From Altererythrobacter rubellus (GTDB lineage Bacteria > Pseudomonadota > Alphaproteobacteria > Sphingomonadales > Sphingomonadaceae), in assembly GCF_030284385.1 (NCBI RefSeq), contig NZ_CP127221.1, forward strand, positions 1,302,001 through 1,366,000: a stretch of DNA of 64,000 bases, read 5' to 3'. This document shows, in pieces, positions 1 through 10,618 of this stretch. The notes under the pieces are model-generated. The model searched no databases, had not been told where the DNA came from, and saw only the letters and a list, made by a program, of their open reading frames with translations. Both the position numbers and the translations under genes were made by a program. How positions within the stretch are numbered: the stretch's first letter is position 1; every line of letters begins with the position of its first letter.

Positions 1-861
1 CCCGTCCTGGCGCTCGGCGGGCCAGGCGCGGCGGCTTTCCTGGCGCAATTGGCGCTGCAAATTCTTGGTATAGGTGGAAACCCAAACGGTCCCGCCGGAC
101 GCGTCCGACCAGAGCGAGGCAGGCGCGAGATAGCCGAGCGTTTTACCGATGCCTGTACCCGCTTGTGCCAGCATCAAATGCGGATTGTCGCGTTTGTCTC
201 GCGGCGCAAACACTTGCGCGGCATCCCGCGAATACATCTGCTGGCCTTCGCGTTTCTCTGCGCCTTCTCCGGTCAGTTGATCGAGCCGGGCAAGCACGGC
301 CTCTGATGACAGCTCAATTTGTTTAGGGGCGGGGCGCTCGGTCGCTTCCTCCCATTCGGGCAGGCGAGAGAAAAGCCACTTCTCTGCGCGTTCAGGCCGC
401 GCAATATGCGGCGCCAGGACCTGGGCCCATGGCCAGCGCAGCTTCACAAGGTTTTGCAGGGCGCTCCACGCACCTTCGCGTTCGGGCCAGTTCTCGCTCT
501 CGCAAACCGCGATCAATGCGCCCGCCGCCTTTTGCAGGAACGCGGGCACGACGGAATCGGCTGCTGGCTCTTCCAGCCCCAGCGTCTCTGCCAGTCCGCG
601 CGGCGTCGGCACGCAAAACCGGGCTGGGTGTACAAAAGCATAGAGTTCAAGCAGATCAAGCCCCGAAAGATCGGGGTAGCCGAGCCGGTTAGCGACAAGC
701 GGCGCATTCAGTATCAACAGCGGCGTATCGGCCGCAGCCATTATTGCGTCGCCTTTGGAGACTCCCTCAGCCGCACAATTCGTGCGGGCAAGCCAAGTGC
801 CTGAATGGCTGGCATGCAACGCGGGAAGGGCCAAAGGAGAAGAGGGAAGCGCTGAACTCAC
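1..861 (-). CDS. DinG/Rad3-type ATP-dependent DNA helicase, N-terminal part (runs off left edge)
   Basis: Reading the minus strand from a GTG at 861 gives 287 uninterrupted codons to the window edge. Near the edge lies AQAGTGIGKTLGYLAP, the Walker A box of the XPD/DinG superfamily 2 helicases, preceded by a Q-motif-like stretch (QQMYSRDAAQVF). About 200 residues before the helicase core form an N-terminal extension beginning VSSALPSSPLALPALHASHS. I recall such an extension from sphingomonad DinG-like proteins. These enzymes unwind DNA 5' to 3', often with an Fe-S cluster, and serve repair or R-loop removal. The cluster cysteines and the rest of the motor lie outside the window. The start is uncertain: the ribosome site before the GTG is poor, and an in-frame ATG at 743 is an alternative. 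It is divergent from lysS across 137 bases. Confidence 0.8.
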   Translation of the reverse strand, partial: MSSALPSSPLALPALHASHSGTWLARTNCAAEGVSKGDAIMAAADTPLLILNAPLVANRLGYPDLSGLDLLELYAFVHPARFCVPTPRGLAETLGLEEPAADSVVPAFLQKAAGALIAVCESENWPEREGAWSALQNLVKLRWPWAQVLAPHIARPERAEKWLFSRLPEWEEATERPAPKQIELSSEAVLARLDQLTGEGAEKREGQQMYSRDAAQVFAPRDKRDNPHLMLAQAGTGIGKTLGYLAPASLWSDASGGTVWVSTYTKNLQRQLRQESRRAWPAERQDG

Positions 862-998
862 TCCATTGCCGTTAGAACACAGAGCGAACGAAGCGCAAGC
901 GGGGTTAAGGCCAGAGTAGTGGAGTTTGTGAAGCGTTCTCTTCGCACTCGCAACATCTTGCTTGCAACACGGCGGCCGATGGGCAAGAGGCTTGTCCC

Positions 999-2627
999 AT
1001 GAGCATGAACGATCTTATGGAAGCTGCACGGGTGAACAAGGCATGGCCTTTTCAAGAGGCGCAGCGCTTGCTCAAACGCTATCCAGATGGCGCAAAGCCG
1101 GACGGCTCGCCGATCCTGTTCGAAACCGGTTATGGTCCATCAGGTCTGCCGCATATCGGTACCTTCCAGGAGGTATTGCGGACCACGCTGGTCCGGCGCG
1201 CATTCGAAGCGATGATCGGCGCGAAGCCCGAAGACGGCAAGACGCGCCTTGTGGCGTTCAGCGATGATATGGACGGCCTTCGCAAGGTGCCGGACAACAT
1301 TCCGAATGCGCATGTGCTGGAAGAGAATCTGCACAAGCCGCTTTCCCGTATTCCCGATCCATTCGAGAAAGGGCACGAAAGCTTCGCAGATCATAACAAC
1401 ACGAAACTGCGCGAATTTCTTGACCGGTTCGGCTTCGACTATGAATTTGTTGCCGCGAACGACATGTACAATTCCGGTCGTTTCGATTCTGCGCTGCGCC
1501 AGGTGCTGCGCAAAAACCAAGACATTCTCGACATCATGCTGCCAACTTTGCGCGAAGAACGGCGCCTGACCTATTCGCCTGTCCTGCCGATCTCTCCTAA
1601 CACAGGCAAGGTGCTGCAGGTACCGGTCGAGGTCGTAGACGTGGAAGCAGGGATAATCCGCTTCACTGACGAAGATGGCAGTGTTGTTGAGCAGTCTGCA
1701 CTTGGTGGCATGTCCAAGCTGCAATGGAAAGTCGACTGGGCGATGCGTTGGTACGCGCTTGACGTCGACTATGAGATGTACGGCAAGGATCTTACCGATA
1801 GCGGTGTGCAATCGGGAAAGATTGTGAAGGTGCTGGGTGGCCGTAAGCCCGAAGGCCTGATTTACGAGATGTTCCTCGATGAAAAGGGTGAGAAGATATC
1901 GAAGTCCAAGGGCAACGGACTTACGATCGAGGAATGGCTGACCTATGGCAGCGAAGAGAGCCTTGGCTTTTACATCTTCAACAACCCCAAGAGCGCGAAG
2001 CAGCTGCATGTCGGCGTGATCCCGCGCGCGGTCGATGATTATTGGCAATTCCGCGAGCGTATCCCGACACAGGACCTTGACAAGCAGCTCGGCAATCCGG
2101 TGTGGCACTTGCTGCGCGCCAACGGCGGCTATGAAGCCGAGGAAGCGCTGGGGGCGGGCGATACGTTGCCGGTCAGCTATGGCTTGCTGCTCAATCTGGC
2201 GAGTGTCCTGGGCGCGGAGGCAACACGGGAAGCTTTGACTGACTATCTCCGCACCTATCTGGGTGATGTCGAGATTCGGCCTGAACTGGCGGCGCTGATC
2301 GAAAGTGCGATCAATTATACTCGTGACTACATCGTGCCGACGCTCAACAAGCGCGCACCGGTCGGCGGGGAAGTCGAGGCCCTTAAGGCGCTGGACGCGG
2401 CACTGGCGAATGCATCTGAAGATACGCCAGCCGAAGATCTGCAGACCACGGTTTACGAGATCGGCAAGGACGAAGCCCATGGCTTCGAGAATCTGCGTGA
2501 CTGGTTCCAGACGCTGTATCAGACGCTGCTTGGTTCCGACCAAGGGCCGCGCATGGGCAGCTTTATCGCGCTCTATGGGGTAACGAACTCGCGCAAACTG
2601 ATTGCCGAAGCGCTCGCAAAAGCCTGA
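999..2627 (+). CDS. lysS: Lysyl-tRNA synthetase, class I (archaeal type)
   Basis: This enzyme charges tRNA-Lys with lysine in the cytoplasm. The 542-residue protein has the class I signatures: the HIGH-type box PHIGTF near residue 52 and the KMSKS-type loop KISKSKGNG near residue 298. It is therefore the archaeal/alphaproteobacterial class I LysRS and not the class II enzyme of most bacteria. Length and motif spacing fit the family. The start at 999 is supported by an AAGAGG ribosome site; an ATG at 1005 is a second possibility. It stands alone, convergent with the oxygenase gene four bases downstream. The long reading frame on the opposite strand (1140-2543) is a shadow. Confidence 0.97.
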   Translation: MSMNDLMEAARVNKAWPFQEAQRLLKRYPDGAKPDGSPILFETGYGPSGLPHIGTFQEVLRTTLVRRAFEAMIGAKPEDGKTRLVAFSDDMDGLRKVPDNIPNAHVLEENLHKPLSRIPDPFEKGHESFADHNNTKLREFLDRFGFDYEFVAANDMYNSGRFDSALRQVLRKNQDILDIMLPTLREERRLTYSPVLPISPNTGKVLQVPVEVVDVEAGIIRFTDEDGSVVEQSALGGMSKLQWKVDWAMRWYALDVDYEMYGKDLTDSGVQSGKIVKVLGGRKPEGLIYEMFLDEKGEKISKSKGNGLTIEEWLTYGSEESLGFYIFNNPKSAKQLHVGVIPRAVDDYWQFRERIPTQDLDKQLGNPVWHLLRANGGYEAEEALGAGDTLPVSYGLLLNLASVLGAEATREALTDYLRTYLGDVEIRPELAALIESAINYTRDYIVPTLNKRAPVGGEVEALKALDAALANASEDTPAEDLQTTVYEIGKDEAHGFENLRDWFQTLYQTLLGSDQGPRMGSFIALYGVTNSRKLIAEALAKA

Positions 2628-2631
2628 ACGA

Positions 2632-3300
2632 TTAAGTCCATTTCCGGGTGCGATACCATTTGGTGATGACGTATTTGCTGCCTTTCAAAACTGGCGTTCC
2701 GGCGTGCATGGTATCCATGTTAGGCGTCCCGTCAGGCTTGGCATTGTTCCAGACCAGCAGCACGCCGGGCTTGGGCTCGATCTTTATGCCAACTTCGGTG
2801 AAGTGCGTTTCGCCGCCTTCCTCCAGTTTGTTGAGAAACGCCATAGCGGTCCAACAACGTTGCCCTCCGCGCTTACGCTCAAGCTCCCAATACTTTTCCG
2901 TGGTGTAGAACCAGTCATTATGCGGCTTGAATTGCTGACCAGGAAGGTAGCGTTGCCCCTGGATCGCTTCGCCGCACACAGGGTTCATGCCTAGCAAATC
3001 ATCGATACGGCGAGAGATTCCCATGACGAAGGGATCGTAGGGGTCCAGATCGCCAGAATAAGAAGTGCGGAACCCGCTGGCGTAGTCTTCCTCATGCAGA
3101 GTGCTGGGTTTCGCCGTTAAGTCGATCATGAGGCATAACCGCTCGCATTCGGCACCCGTCAGGAAATCACCAAAGGCATAGATTTCTGCCTTGTCCGTCT
3201 CGACCTTGTACGCGCGCGGGTCATTGCCGATGCGCTCGCGAACTTGCGCGCCAACGCGCTTCAAAGCGTCTTTGTCAGGGATGATGTTCGTCTTCGCCAT
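2632..3300 (-). CDS. 2-oxoglutarate/Fe(II) oxygenase, prolyl 4-hydroxylase-like
   Basis: This 222-residue protein carries the double-stranded beta-helix fold of the prolyl 4-hydroxylase alpha-subunit family. The iron ligands are visible as H127 and D129 (PHNDW) and H199 (TMHAG). K209 in GSKYVITKWYR is the likely 2-oxoglutarate contact. The family hydroxylates proline or other residues in proteins using O2 and 2-oxoglutarate; the substrate here is unknown. There is no signal peptide, so it is probably cytoplasmic. It converges with lysS with almost no gap, so the two stops nearly abut. It is divergent from the cytochrome b gene. Confidence 0.85.
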   Translation of the reverse strand: MAKTNIIPDKDALKRVGAQVRERIGNDPRAYKVETDKAEIYAFGDFLTGAECERLCLMIDLTAKPSTLHEEDYASGFRTSYSGDLDPYDPFVMGISRRIDDLLGMNPVCGEAIQGQRYLPGQQFKPHNDWFYTTEKYWELERKRGGQRCWTAMAFLNKLEEGGETHFTEVGIKIEPKPGVLLVWNNAKPDGTPNMDTMHAGTPVLKGSKYVITKWYRTRKWT

Positions 3301-3429
3301 GCGCGGGTGTTAGCAAAGCGATTGGGTGAGGCAAGTTGAAGTGCGCGGCGCGCTCATCAATTGTGTGGTTTGGCCGCTGATCTTCGATCTGGTATTGCCG
3401 CTGAAACAGAGCTTTGGGAGAGCGATGAT

Positions 3430-3987
3430 ATGACTGAGGGAACACGCACTAAATACTCAGGAGCGGCCATGGTGCTGCATTGGCTGATCGCCGCAGGTGT
3501 GATTGCCAACTGGCTGATCAGGAGAACCGCGAAGGCCACGGAAAGTGAAGAAGCCGCGCGGGCGATCATGTCGAACCACTTCTCGATCGGGGTGACACTC
3601 TGGTTCCTCGCGATTGCATTGCTGGTCGTTCACTTCAATGGGGGCAAAGCACCATTGGCTACCCATCTCGCGACTTGGGAACGTTGGCTGGCACGGATCG
3701 TCCACACGCTGTTTTTCATCCTTCTGCTAGTGATGCCATTCGGCGCATGGTCGGCCATGTCGCAATATGGCGCACCGATAAGCGTGTTCGGACTGTTCGC
3801 TGTCCCGCCATTGCCGATGGAAGTGAATCCGGAAGCGGCAAAGGCTGCCTTTGAGCAACACGGCCAGGCTGGTATGATATTGCTATCCCTATTGGTGATA
3901 CATGTTCTGGGTACGCTCAAGCACACTGTGCTTGACAAGGATGGCAATCTGTTTCGTATGTTGCCGTTTGGGGATGCCAAAGGCTGA
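3430..3987 (+). CDS. Cytochrome b561 (YodB/CybB-like, di-heme membrane protein)
   Basis: The 185-residue protein has four hydrophobic helices and the family's spaced histidines: H17 in MVLHWLIA, one in SNHFSIG, one in RIVHTLFF, and two in VIHVLGTLKH near the C-terminus, just before HTVLDKDG. The family forms a four-helix di-heme bundle in the inner membrane. It moves electrons between quinol and periplasmic acceptors, in some cases scavenging superoxide. I chose the ATG at 3430, after GGGAGAGCGATGAT, because the frame upstream to a TTG at 3361 lacks any family similarity. A strong terminator follows directly. Confidence 0.88.
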   Translation: MTEGTRTKYSGAAMVLHWLIAAGVIANWLIRRTAKATESEEAARAIMSNHFSIGVTLWFLAIALLVVHFNGGKAPLATHLATWERWLARIVHTLFFILLLVMPFGAWSAMSQYGAPISVFGLFAVPPLPMEVNPEAAKAAFEQHGQAGMILLSLLVIHVLGTLKHTVLDKDGNLFRMLPFGDAKG

Positions 3988-4013
3988 ATTCCAAAACACT
4001 CTTGCAAAAGAGG

Positions 4014-4050
4014 AACCCCCGCCAGTCGGATCAACTGACGGGGGTTTTTT
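4014..4050 (+). terminator. Rho-independent terminator after the cytochrome b561 gene
   Basis: Arms AACCCCCG and CAGT (4014-4026) pair with ACTG and CGGGGGTT (4034-4046) around a short loop, with one C/A mismatch inside the stem. A run of T reaches 4050. It starts 27 bases after the stop at 3987. The A-rich left flank is short, so function in the opposite direction for the RcnB-like gene is possible but weaker. Confidence 0.9.
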
Positions 4051-4086
4051 GTGCCTGGCGTGCGCGACGACGGGCAAAGGGAGGGT

Positions 4087-5118
4087 TTACCAGAAGAAGT
4101 CGTAGATCACGTCAACCACTTCGCCGGTGTAGATATCGACCAGCAGCACATCGTCGTAATAGCGCACCCAGCGATATGGGCCGTAAACGTCCGGCAGGCG
4201 ATACTGCCACGGATCATTGATCCAATAGCGTGAACCGAAGAACAGGTGATCAAGGTAAAACCCGATGCTTATCCGGCTGTAGTAGTGGCTCCGGTACGGC
4301 GCATAGTAGCGACCCAGACGGAAGATGTTCTGGTGTGAATAGCGATGGTGGCGCCAGTTATAGCGGTTGTGGTTCCTCCACCGCTTGCGATCCCAGCGAT
4401 TGTAACGTCCGCTATAATGTCCGCGATCATAGTAGCGGCGCTCACGATAGGTGTGGCGGCGACCATCACGATAGCCGTCCCGCCGACCGTCCCGATAGGC
4501 GTTGCGGCGTATCTGGCGATCCTCATACCGATCACGGTTACGTTCCGCACGGCGGCCGTCTCTGCGGCCGTCACGGTATGACCGGTTGCGATCACGATCT
4601 ACGTAAGAGCTATTGCGGGTCTGACTCACTTCACGCTGCTCGCGCCGCTGTGTCTGGCTGTACTCGCCGCCACGGCGCATTTGCCGGTTCTCCGCGCGAC
4701 GCACCTGACGGCGTTCTGTCTGACGTTCGCTCTGACGAGTCTCCTGTCTGCGCTCGGCCTGGCGTTCCGTGCGGCGCTCCTCACGCGGGCGTTCAACCCG
4801 GCGTTCTTGACGACCCACGCTCTCCTGTCGCTGCGAGCGGATCGATTGTTGCGTCTGACGCATATCGCGGCGGTCAACATGGACTGGGGCAGGGCGTGCC
4901 GTGCGGCGCTCGCTGCGCTGCTCCCGGCGCTCCGACCGCTGGCGTTCACTACGCTGGGCGCGGCGCTCTTGACGCGCTTCACGGCGGTCTCGCGCTTGCT
5001 GCATTTCTGTGGCTGAAGCGCCTGAGGTCGCTTCGGCCGTTTCGGGCACTACAACAAAGGAGAGGCTGGCCGCAATCGCGGCATGGGCGCTTCCCTTAAA
5101 CAGTTCAGTGATGGTCAT
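4087..5118 (-). CDS. RcnB-family protein with very Arg-rich middle region
   Basis: The 343-residue protein starts with a hydrophobic segment that may be a signal sequence (AAIAASLSFVVVPETAEA). Residues of roughly 40-240 are extraordinarily rich in Arg, Gln, Glu and Asp (repeats of RRE, RQE, RDGRRDG). It ends in YGPYRWVRYYDDVLLVDIYT then a VVDVIYDFFW tail, the RcnB domain known from a periplasmic nickel/cobalt homeostasis protein of E. coli. RcnB domains are common and multiplied in sphingomonads, mostly without known function. The Arg-rich spacer could bind polyanions or envelope polymers; that is inference. It is divergent from the next gene. Confidence 0.75.
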   Translation of the reverse strand: MTITELFKGSAHAAIAASLSFVVVPETAEATSGASATEMQQARDRREARQERRAQRSERQRSERREQRSERRTARPAPVHVDRRDMRQTQQSIRSQRQESVGRQERRVERPREERRTERQAERRQETRQSERQTERRQVRRAENRQMRRGGEYSQTQRREQREVSQTRNSSYVDRDRNRSYRDGRRDGRRAERNRDRYEDRQIRRNAYRDGRRDGYRDGRRHTYRERRYYDRGHYSGRYNRWDRKRWRNHNRYNWRHHRYSHQNIFRLGRYYAPYRSHYYSRISIGFYLDHLFFGSRYWINDPWQYRLPDVYGPYRWVRYYDDVLLVDIYTGEVVDVIYDFFW

Positions 5119-5322
5119 ATCGGGCTCCTAAAATTGCCGCTCCACCACCTGCGGCCTCTTTTCGAACAGGGCTTGATCCTGCTCTGATACGATTCGATAA
5201 AGATCCTTCACTGACCGCAATCTTAACCGCTTGGTAAGGCCTACGTTCATGTTGGTGTGCATTTTACTGAACAGGATGAGCAAGCATTGACTTGGATGCG
5301 ACAGGAAGAGAGAGCGCTGCCG

Positions 5323-5904
5323 ATGTTTAAGAGCTTTACCGAGATTCAGACTGACATTGCCGAGCGTCTTGGTGCTGCGGTCAAGAACCGCAACCTGCCG
5401 ATGCATTCTCCGGTTGTGGCCACGGCGGACGCGGATGCGCGAGTGATGGTGCTGCGCGCGTTTGATGCTGGGGCGTGGACGCTGAGGTTTCACACCGATT
5501 TGCGCTCTCCGAAATGCGGTGTCATCGGGACTGGCGCACCAATAGGCGTGCTGTTCTACGACAAGCCTGAGAAGGTACAGATCCGCGTGCACGGGGTGGG
5601 GCGGATCGAGCATGATACGCCGCTTGCTGATGCTGCTTGGGAAGAAAGCACTAATTTCGCCAAGCGTTGCTATCTGGGTGATGGTCCTGGTGTGGCTTCG
5701 GTTGATGCGACATCCGGCTTGCCTGAATGGGCAAAGGGTATCCAGCCGACCGACGAACAAGTCGCGCCAGCTCGCGATAACTTTGCCATTATTTTGATCG
5801 AACTGCATGAACTGGATTGGTTCCACCTCGCCAATTCCGGCCACATTCGCGCGCAGTTTTCGCGCGAGAGTGAGGGTTGGGAAGGGCGTTGGGTAAGCCC
5901 ATGA
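5323..5904 (+). CDS. Pyridoxamine 5'-phosphate oxidase-family flavin-binding protein
   Basis: The protein (about 193 residues) has the split-barrel FMN-binding fold of the PNPOx-like family: RVMVLRAFD, LRFHTDLRSPK, VLFYDKPEKVQIRVHG, then a WHLANSGH-like C-terminal strand (DWFHLANSGHIRAQF) and a final EGWEGRWVSP. It lacks clear pyridoxal-specific residues I could point to, so it is annotated only as a family member, perhaps an FMN-dependent reductase. I place the start at ATG 5323 (MFKSFTEIQ) after an AGGAAGAGAG stretch. ATG 5296 is an alternative adding nine residues. The 35-base dispersed repeat begins 21 bases after its stop. Confidence 0.8.
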   Translation: MFKSFTEIQTDIAERLGAAVKNRNLPMHSPVVATADADARVMVLRAFDAGAWTLRFHTDLRSPKCGVIGTGAPIGVLFYDKPEKVQIRVHGVGRIEHDTPLADAAWEESTNFAKRCYLGDGPGVASVDATSGLPEWAKGIQPTDEQVAPARDNFAIILIELHELDWFHLANSGHIRAQFSRESEGWEGRWVSP

Positions 5905-5925
5905 ATTCAAAAGTTTTCTAAACTT

Positions 5926-5960
5926 CAAATCCAACAGGATGGAACACATGGAACACTGTC
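5926..5960 (+). repeat. 35-bp dispersed repeat, copy 1
   Basis: The stretch CAAATCCAACAGGATGGAAC continues as ACATGGAACACTGTC. It recurs on the opposite strand at 43838-43872 with 34 of 35 bases identical. This copy lies just after a stop codon, in a 275-base gap (5905-6179) where I see no other feature except a possible longer start for the next gene at 6111. Confidence 0.85.
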
Positions 5961-6179
5961 TTGGGCGTGAAAAACCTTTATGGAGTGTACGAAAGCTTCT
6001 CGGCGCGGTCACAGCATGAAATTGCATAAACTCAGGAGTGCTCTCGATACCCATGCATCCGGTCTATCGGAGGCTGGCTGAGTAGGAAAACACCTGTCTA
6101 CCTACCGCTATTGGGATGGAAAGCAGAGGTCCACCAATGCCGCGTGACAAATCCTGAGTTTGTGGCTAGGCGCGCTGAG

Positions 6180-6626
6180 ATGGAAGCTGCGTCAAATCTT
6201 GCCTTATTAAGACGCTTTGTGACCTTCGGGCTTATTTCTTTGGTGCTGCTCGCCAGCGCCATAATTCCTCGCGGATACATGATTGCGCCGTCCGAGGCGG
6301 GTGGCTTGCACGTCACAGCCTGCCCAGAGACCAATCCGCTCGCGCGCATGATGGTGCAGCGCCAGAGTGAGGAGCAGCGCCTCGCTCACGCGGCCATGGG
6401 GCACGATATGGACCACTCTGACGAGGAGGCTCCATCCGCCAGCCAGGCCAGCGGTGATTGTGCATTCGCAGGGTTTTCAGTCCAAGGTATCTCGCAGGCA
6501 GGGTACGCCTGGGATGCTCCATTTGGAGCCTACGTGGCCTTGGCACCTCCTTTCATCGAGGACCGAACCGAAGCGCGCGCTTTGCGACTGCGCCCGCCCT
6601 TGCGAGGGCCTCCGAACCGCGTCTGA
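6180..6626 (+). CDS. DUF2946-like small exported or membrane-anchored protein
   Basis: The protein has a single N-terminal hydrophobic segment (FGLISLVLLASAIIPRGYMI). It is followed by GGLHVTACPE, a His/Asp-rich patch (HAAMGHDMDHSDEE), a second cysteine region (GDCAFAG) and the ending RLRPPLRGPPNR. A PRGYMI-type motif after the helix and an Arg/Pro ending fit the DUF2946 family, often found beside copper-related TonB receptors. A metal-linked envelope role is inference. The next gene, a broken TonB receptor, begins 47 bases later, so the two probably formed an operon. The start could also be ATG 6111, adding 23 residues. Confidence 0.6.
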   Translation: MEAASNLALLRRFVTFGLISLVLLASAIIPRGYMIAPSEAGGLHVTACPETNPLARMMVQRQSEEQRLAHAAMGHDMDHSDEEAPSASQASGDCAFAGFSVQGISQAGYAWDAPFGAYVALAPPFIEDRTEARALRLRPPLRGPPNRV

Positions 6627-6672
6627 CTCACTCCCGTTCAGATACGTGCGCTCGCCTCTGGGCTAGAGCGCG

Positions 6673-8847
6673 ATGGCTCATGCAAATTTCGGATACAATA
6701 CAATGGCATTCCACCCATTTGGCAGAGCGCTTGCGCTTGCCTCTCTTTCGCTCATTCCATTCCAAGCCGTACTGGCTAACGAAAGCTCAACCGCCGACGG
6801 TTCTGATCCGGGACCCGATGATCCGGTTCTGACCGACACCATTGTCGTCAGCGCGGTTCGCACCGATTCCGCAACGCGACTAAGCTAGGACAATTTGGCT
6901 ATGCCCGAGCAGATCGCGCTTCCTGCTGATGCGACCACCATCGCGGCGCGCGTGCCGGGCGGTGCGTTCTTCGGAAACGGGGCGCTGTCGGGGCAATTGT
7001 CCTATCGTGGTCTTGCCGGACAGCGCGTTCTGGGCCGCGTCAATGGCCAGCGCTTTGCAACCGGCGGCCCAAACGCGATGGACCCGCCGTTTCACTACGC
7101 GCCTTCGGTTTTGGTCGAGAGTATTGACGTGGCGCGTGGCGTCGCTCCTGTCTCGCAAGGGCCTTCGCTCGCTGGCGCCGTCAACGCACAATTGTTTGAA
7201 ACGGACTTTGGCGATAGCGCGAATTGGTCCCCTGATCTCCGCTTCACCAGTCAATATCGCAGCGTCGACAACAGCTACGCTGTCGGCTCAATGGCCGGTG
7301 TATCGAACGAGCACTGGCGCTTCGGGGTCATTGCCAGCCGCGAAGAAGGCGACGATTACGATTTTCCCGGAGGCACGGCGGTCGGAACCTCATTTGAGCG
7401 TAACCTTTATGGCATGCATGCCGGTTTCCAGACCGGGGCGGGTGAGCTGTATATCGAGTACCGGCGGAGCGCAACCGATCCAACCGGCAACCCGCCCTTC
7501 TTCCTAGATATCGTGTTTTTCGACACCGATTTCGTGCAGGGCGGATTTCGCGGCCAGATCGCGGATGATGTGCAGCTCACACTCAGATTGGGCCATGTCT
7601 CGATCGCTCACCTGATGGACAATCAGACCACCCGCAAACCGGTGGCTCCGCCGGACCGGGCGCGCGCAACCTTTGCCGATGCGGATACGAGTACCGCTGA
7701 ACTGGCCGTGCGGTTTGGCCAGGCGAATTCGTATATTCAGATCGGTGCGGACATTGAACTGACCGACAAGTTTGTAACAATAACCAATCTTTTCAACGAC
7801 GCGTTCTTTTTGGAATCGCAACCCAACGTTCAAGCTGAACGCGCAGGCGCGTTTGTGCAGTGGCGAGGCGGGCTTGGACGTGCTCAGTTTGAGCTGGGCG
7901 CTCGGATCGACAGTACAAAACAGACTGCCGGCGCGCCCCAGATTGGGGCAACGGTTCCCATGGGGCCTAGGATGCTAGCTACCGCCTTTGCTGCCGCGGA
8001 TCGCGAAACCCGCCAGACAACTGTGGACACCGTGCTTCGTGCTTGGATGCCGCTGGGAGCAATAACTCCGCGAGCGACACTTGCGCGAAAGGAACGGGTT
8101 GCCAGTTTGCTGGAACGGTTTGGCTGGCTGCCGACCGAAGCCAGCTTTGGTCTTGCTGATGGCAACATCTATGTGGGAAATCTGGACCTGGACCCAGAGA
8201 CTGGCTGGATTGCGGAACTTGGCTTCGACCTTGAGACCGACGCCTTCTCCCTGCGTCCCACAGCCTTTTACCGCCGCGTTGATGATTTCATTCAGGGTGT
8301 TCCCTTCGACGATACAATCGGCGTGATCGACAGTCCGGTCGAAATGATCGCTTCGATGAACGGGGATCCAACGCCGCTTCGTTTTGGCAATGTGGATGCC
8401 GAGTTGTTCGGGGTTGATCTCGACTTCGCTGTGAGGCCCGTGGACCGGATTGAGCTGAGCGGAACGGCGAGCTTTGTCAGAGGTAAACGGCGCGATGTGA
8501 ACGACAATCTTTATCGTATTCCACCAGCAAACCTACGCTTGTCGGCAGCCTATCAAGGCGACGCCTTCTCGTTTGGTGCAGAGCTCTTTGCGGCCGCAGA
8601 TCAGAACGATGTGTCGGCTTTTAACGGTGAGCAGGCGGCCGAATCCTTTGCCGTTGTTGGTCTGTTCGCGCGCTATGGGCTGACTGAGGCGTTGGCCATT
8701 GAAACGGGTGTCGAGAACCTCCTTGACGAGTTCTACCAGCCCCACCTCGCCGGGCGCAGCCGGTTCGGCGCGTCTGACGTCCCACTCTTCGACCGGCTGC
8801 CCGGTCCAGGCCGTGGTGTATGGGCGCGGATCACAGGGCGTTTCTAA
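6673..8847 (+). pseudogene. TonB-dependent outer-membrane receptor broken by one in-frame TAG
   Basis: One frame runs from ATG 6673 (or 6703) to the stop at 8847 with a single TAG at 6886-6888. Before it lie a signal peptide (ending PFQAVLA) and a TonB-box-like DTIVVSAVRT. After it, in the same frame, come the plug domain (SYRGLAGQRVLGRVNG, ARGVAPVSQGPSLAGAVN) and a beta-barrel. The barrel holds ENLLDEFYQPH near the end and closes with ARITGRF, the terminal-Phe signature of outer-membrane barrels. Without the TAG it would be about 724 residues, normal for the family. Reinitiation at ATG 6901 would give a protein with no signal peptide, so export would fail. The neighbour at 6180 suggests copper or another metal as substrate; this is inference. 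Confidence 0.88.
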
Positions 8848-8896
8848 TGAAGCGCCTTGGGTTCCCTCGGGCAGTTAAGTTGAGAACCGAGGGTCA

Positions 8897-8940
8897 GAAA
8901 TTGGGTCGAATGCGGATAGTCCGCATTCGACCCGCAATTC
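8897..8940. repeat. Long perfect hairpin between convergent genes
   Basis: GGGTCGAATGCGGA (8903-8916), loop TAG, then its exact complement TCCGCATTCGACCC (8920-8933). Outer arms GAAATTG and CAATTC extend the stem with a small bulge. It lies between the TonB receptor remnant and ettA, which converge on it. There is no T run, so it may act as a bidirectional stem or belong to the intergenic palindrome family also seen at 33886 and 34357 (shared AATTGGGTCG). Confidence 0.8.
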
Positions 8941-8944
8941 GGTA

Positions 8945-10618
<1,674 letters not shown>

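Noticed and set aside
1140..2543. 467-codon open frame antisense to lysS
   Set aside because: It lies entirely opposite a well-conserved synthetase, has no domain and reflects codon bias of GC-rich coding DNA.
5128..6054. 308-codon minus-strand frame opposite the PNPOx-family gene
   Set aside because: The plus strand encodes a recognisable FMN-binding fold; the antisense frame has none.
5905..6179. Possible riboswitch upstream of the DUF2946/TonB receptor pair
   Set aside because: I could not find a cobalamin box or another conserved riboswitch core; only the 35-bp repeat stands out.
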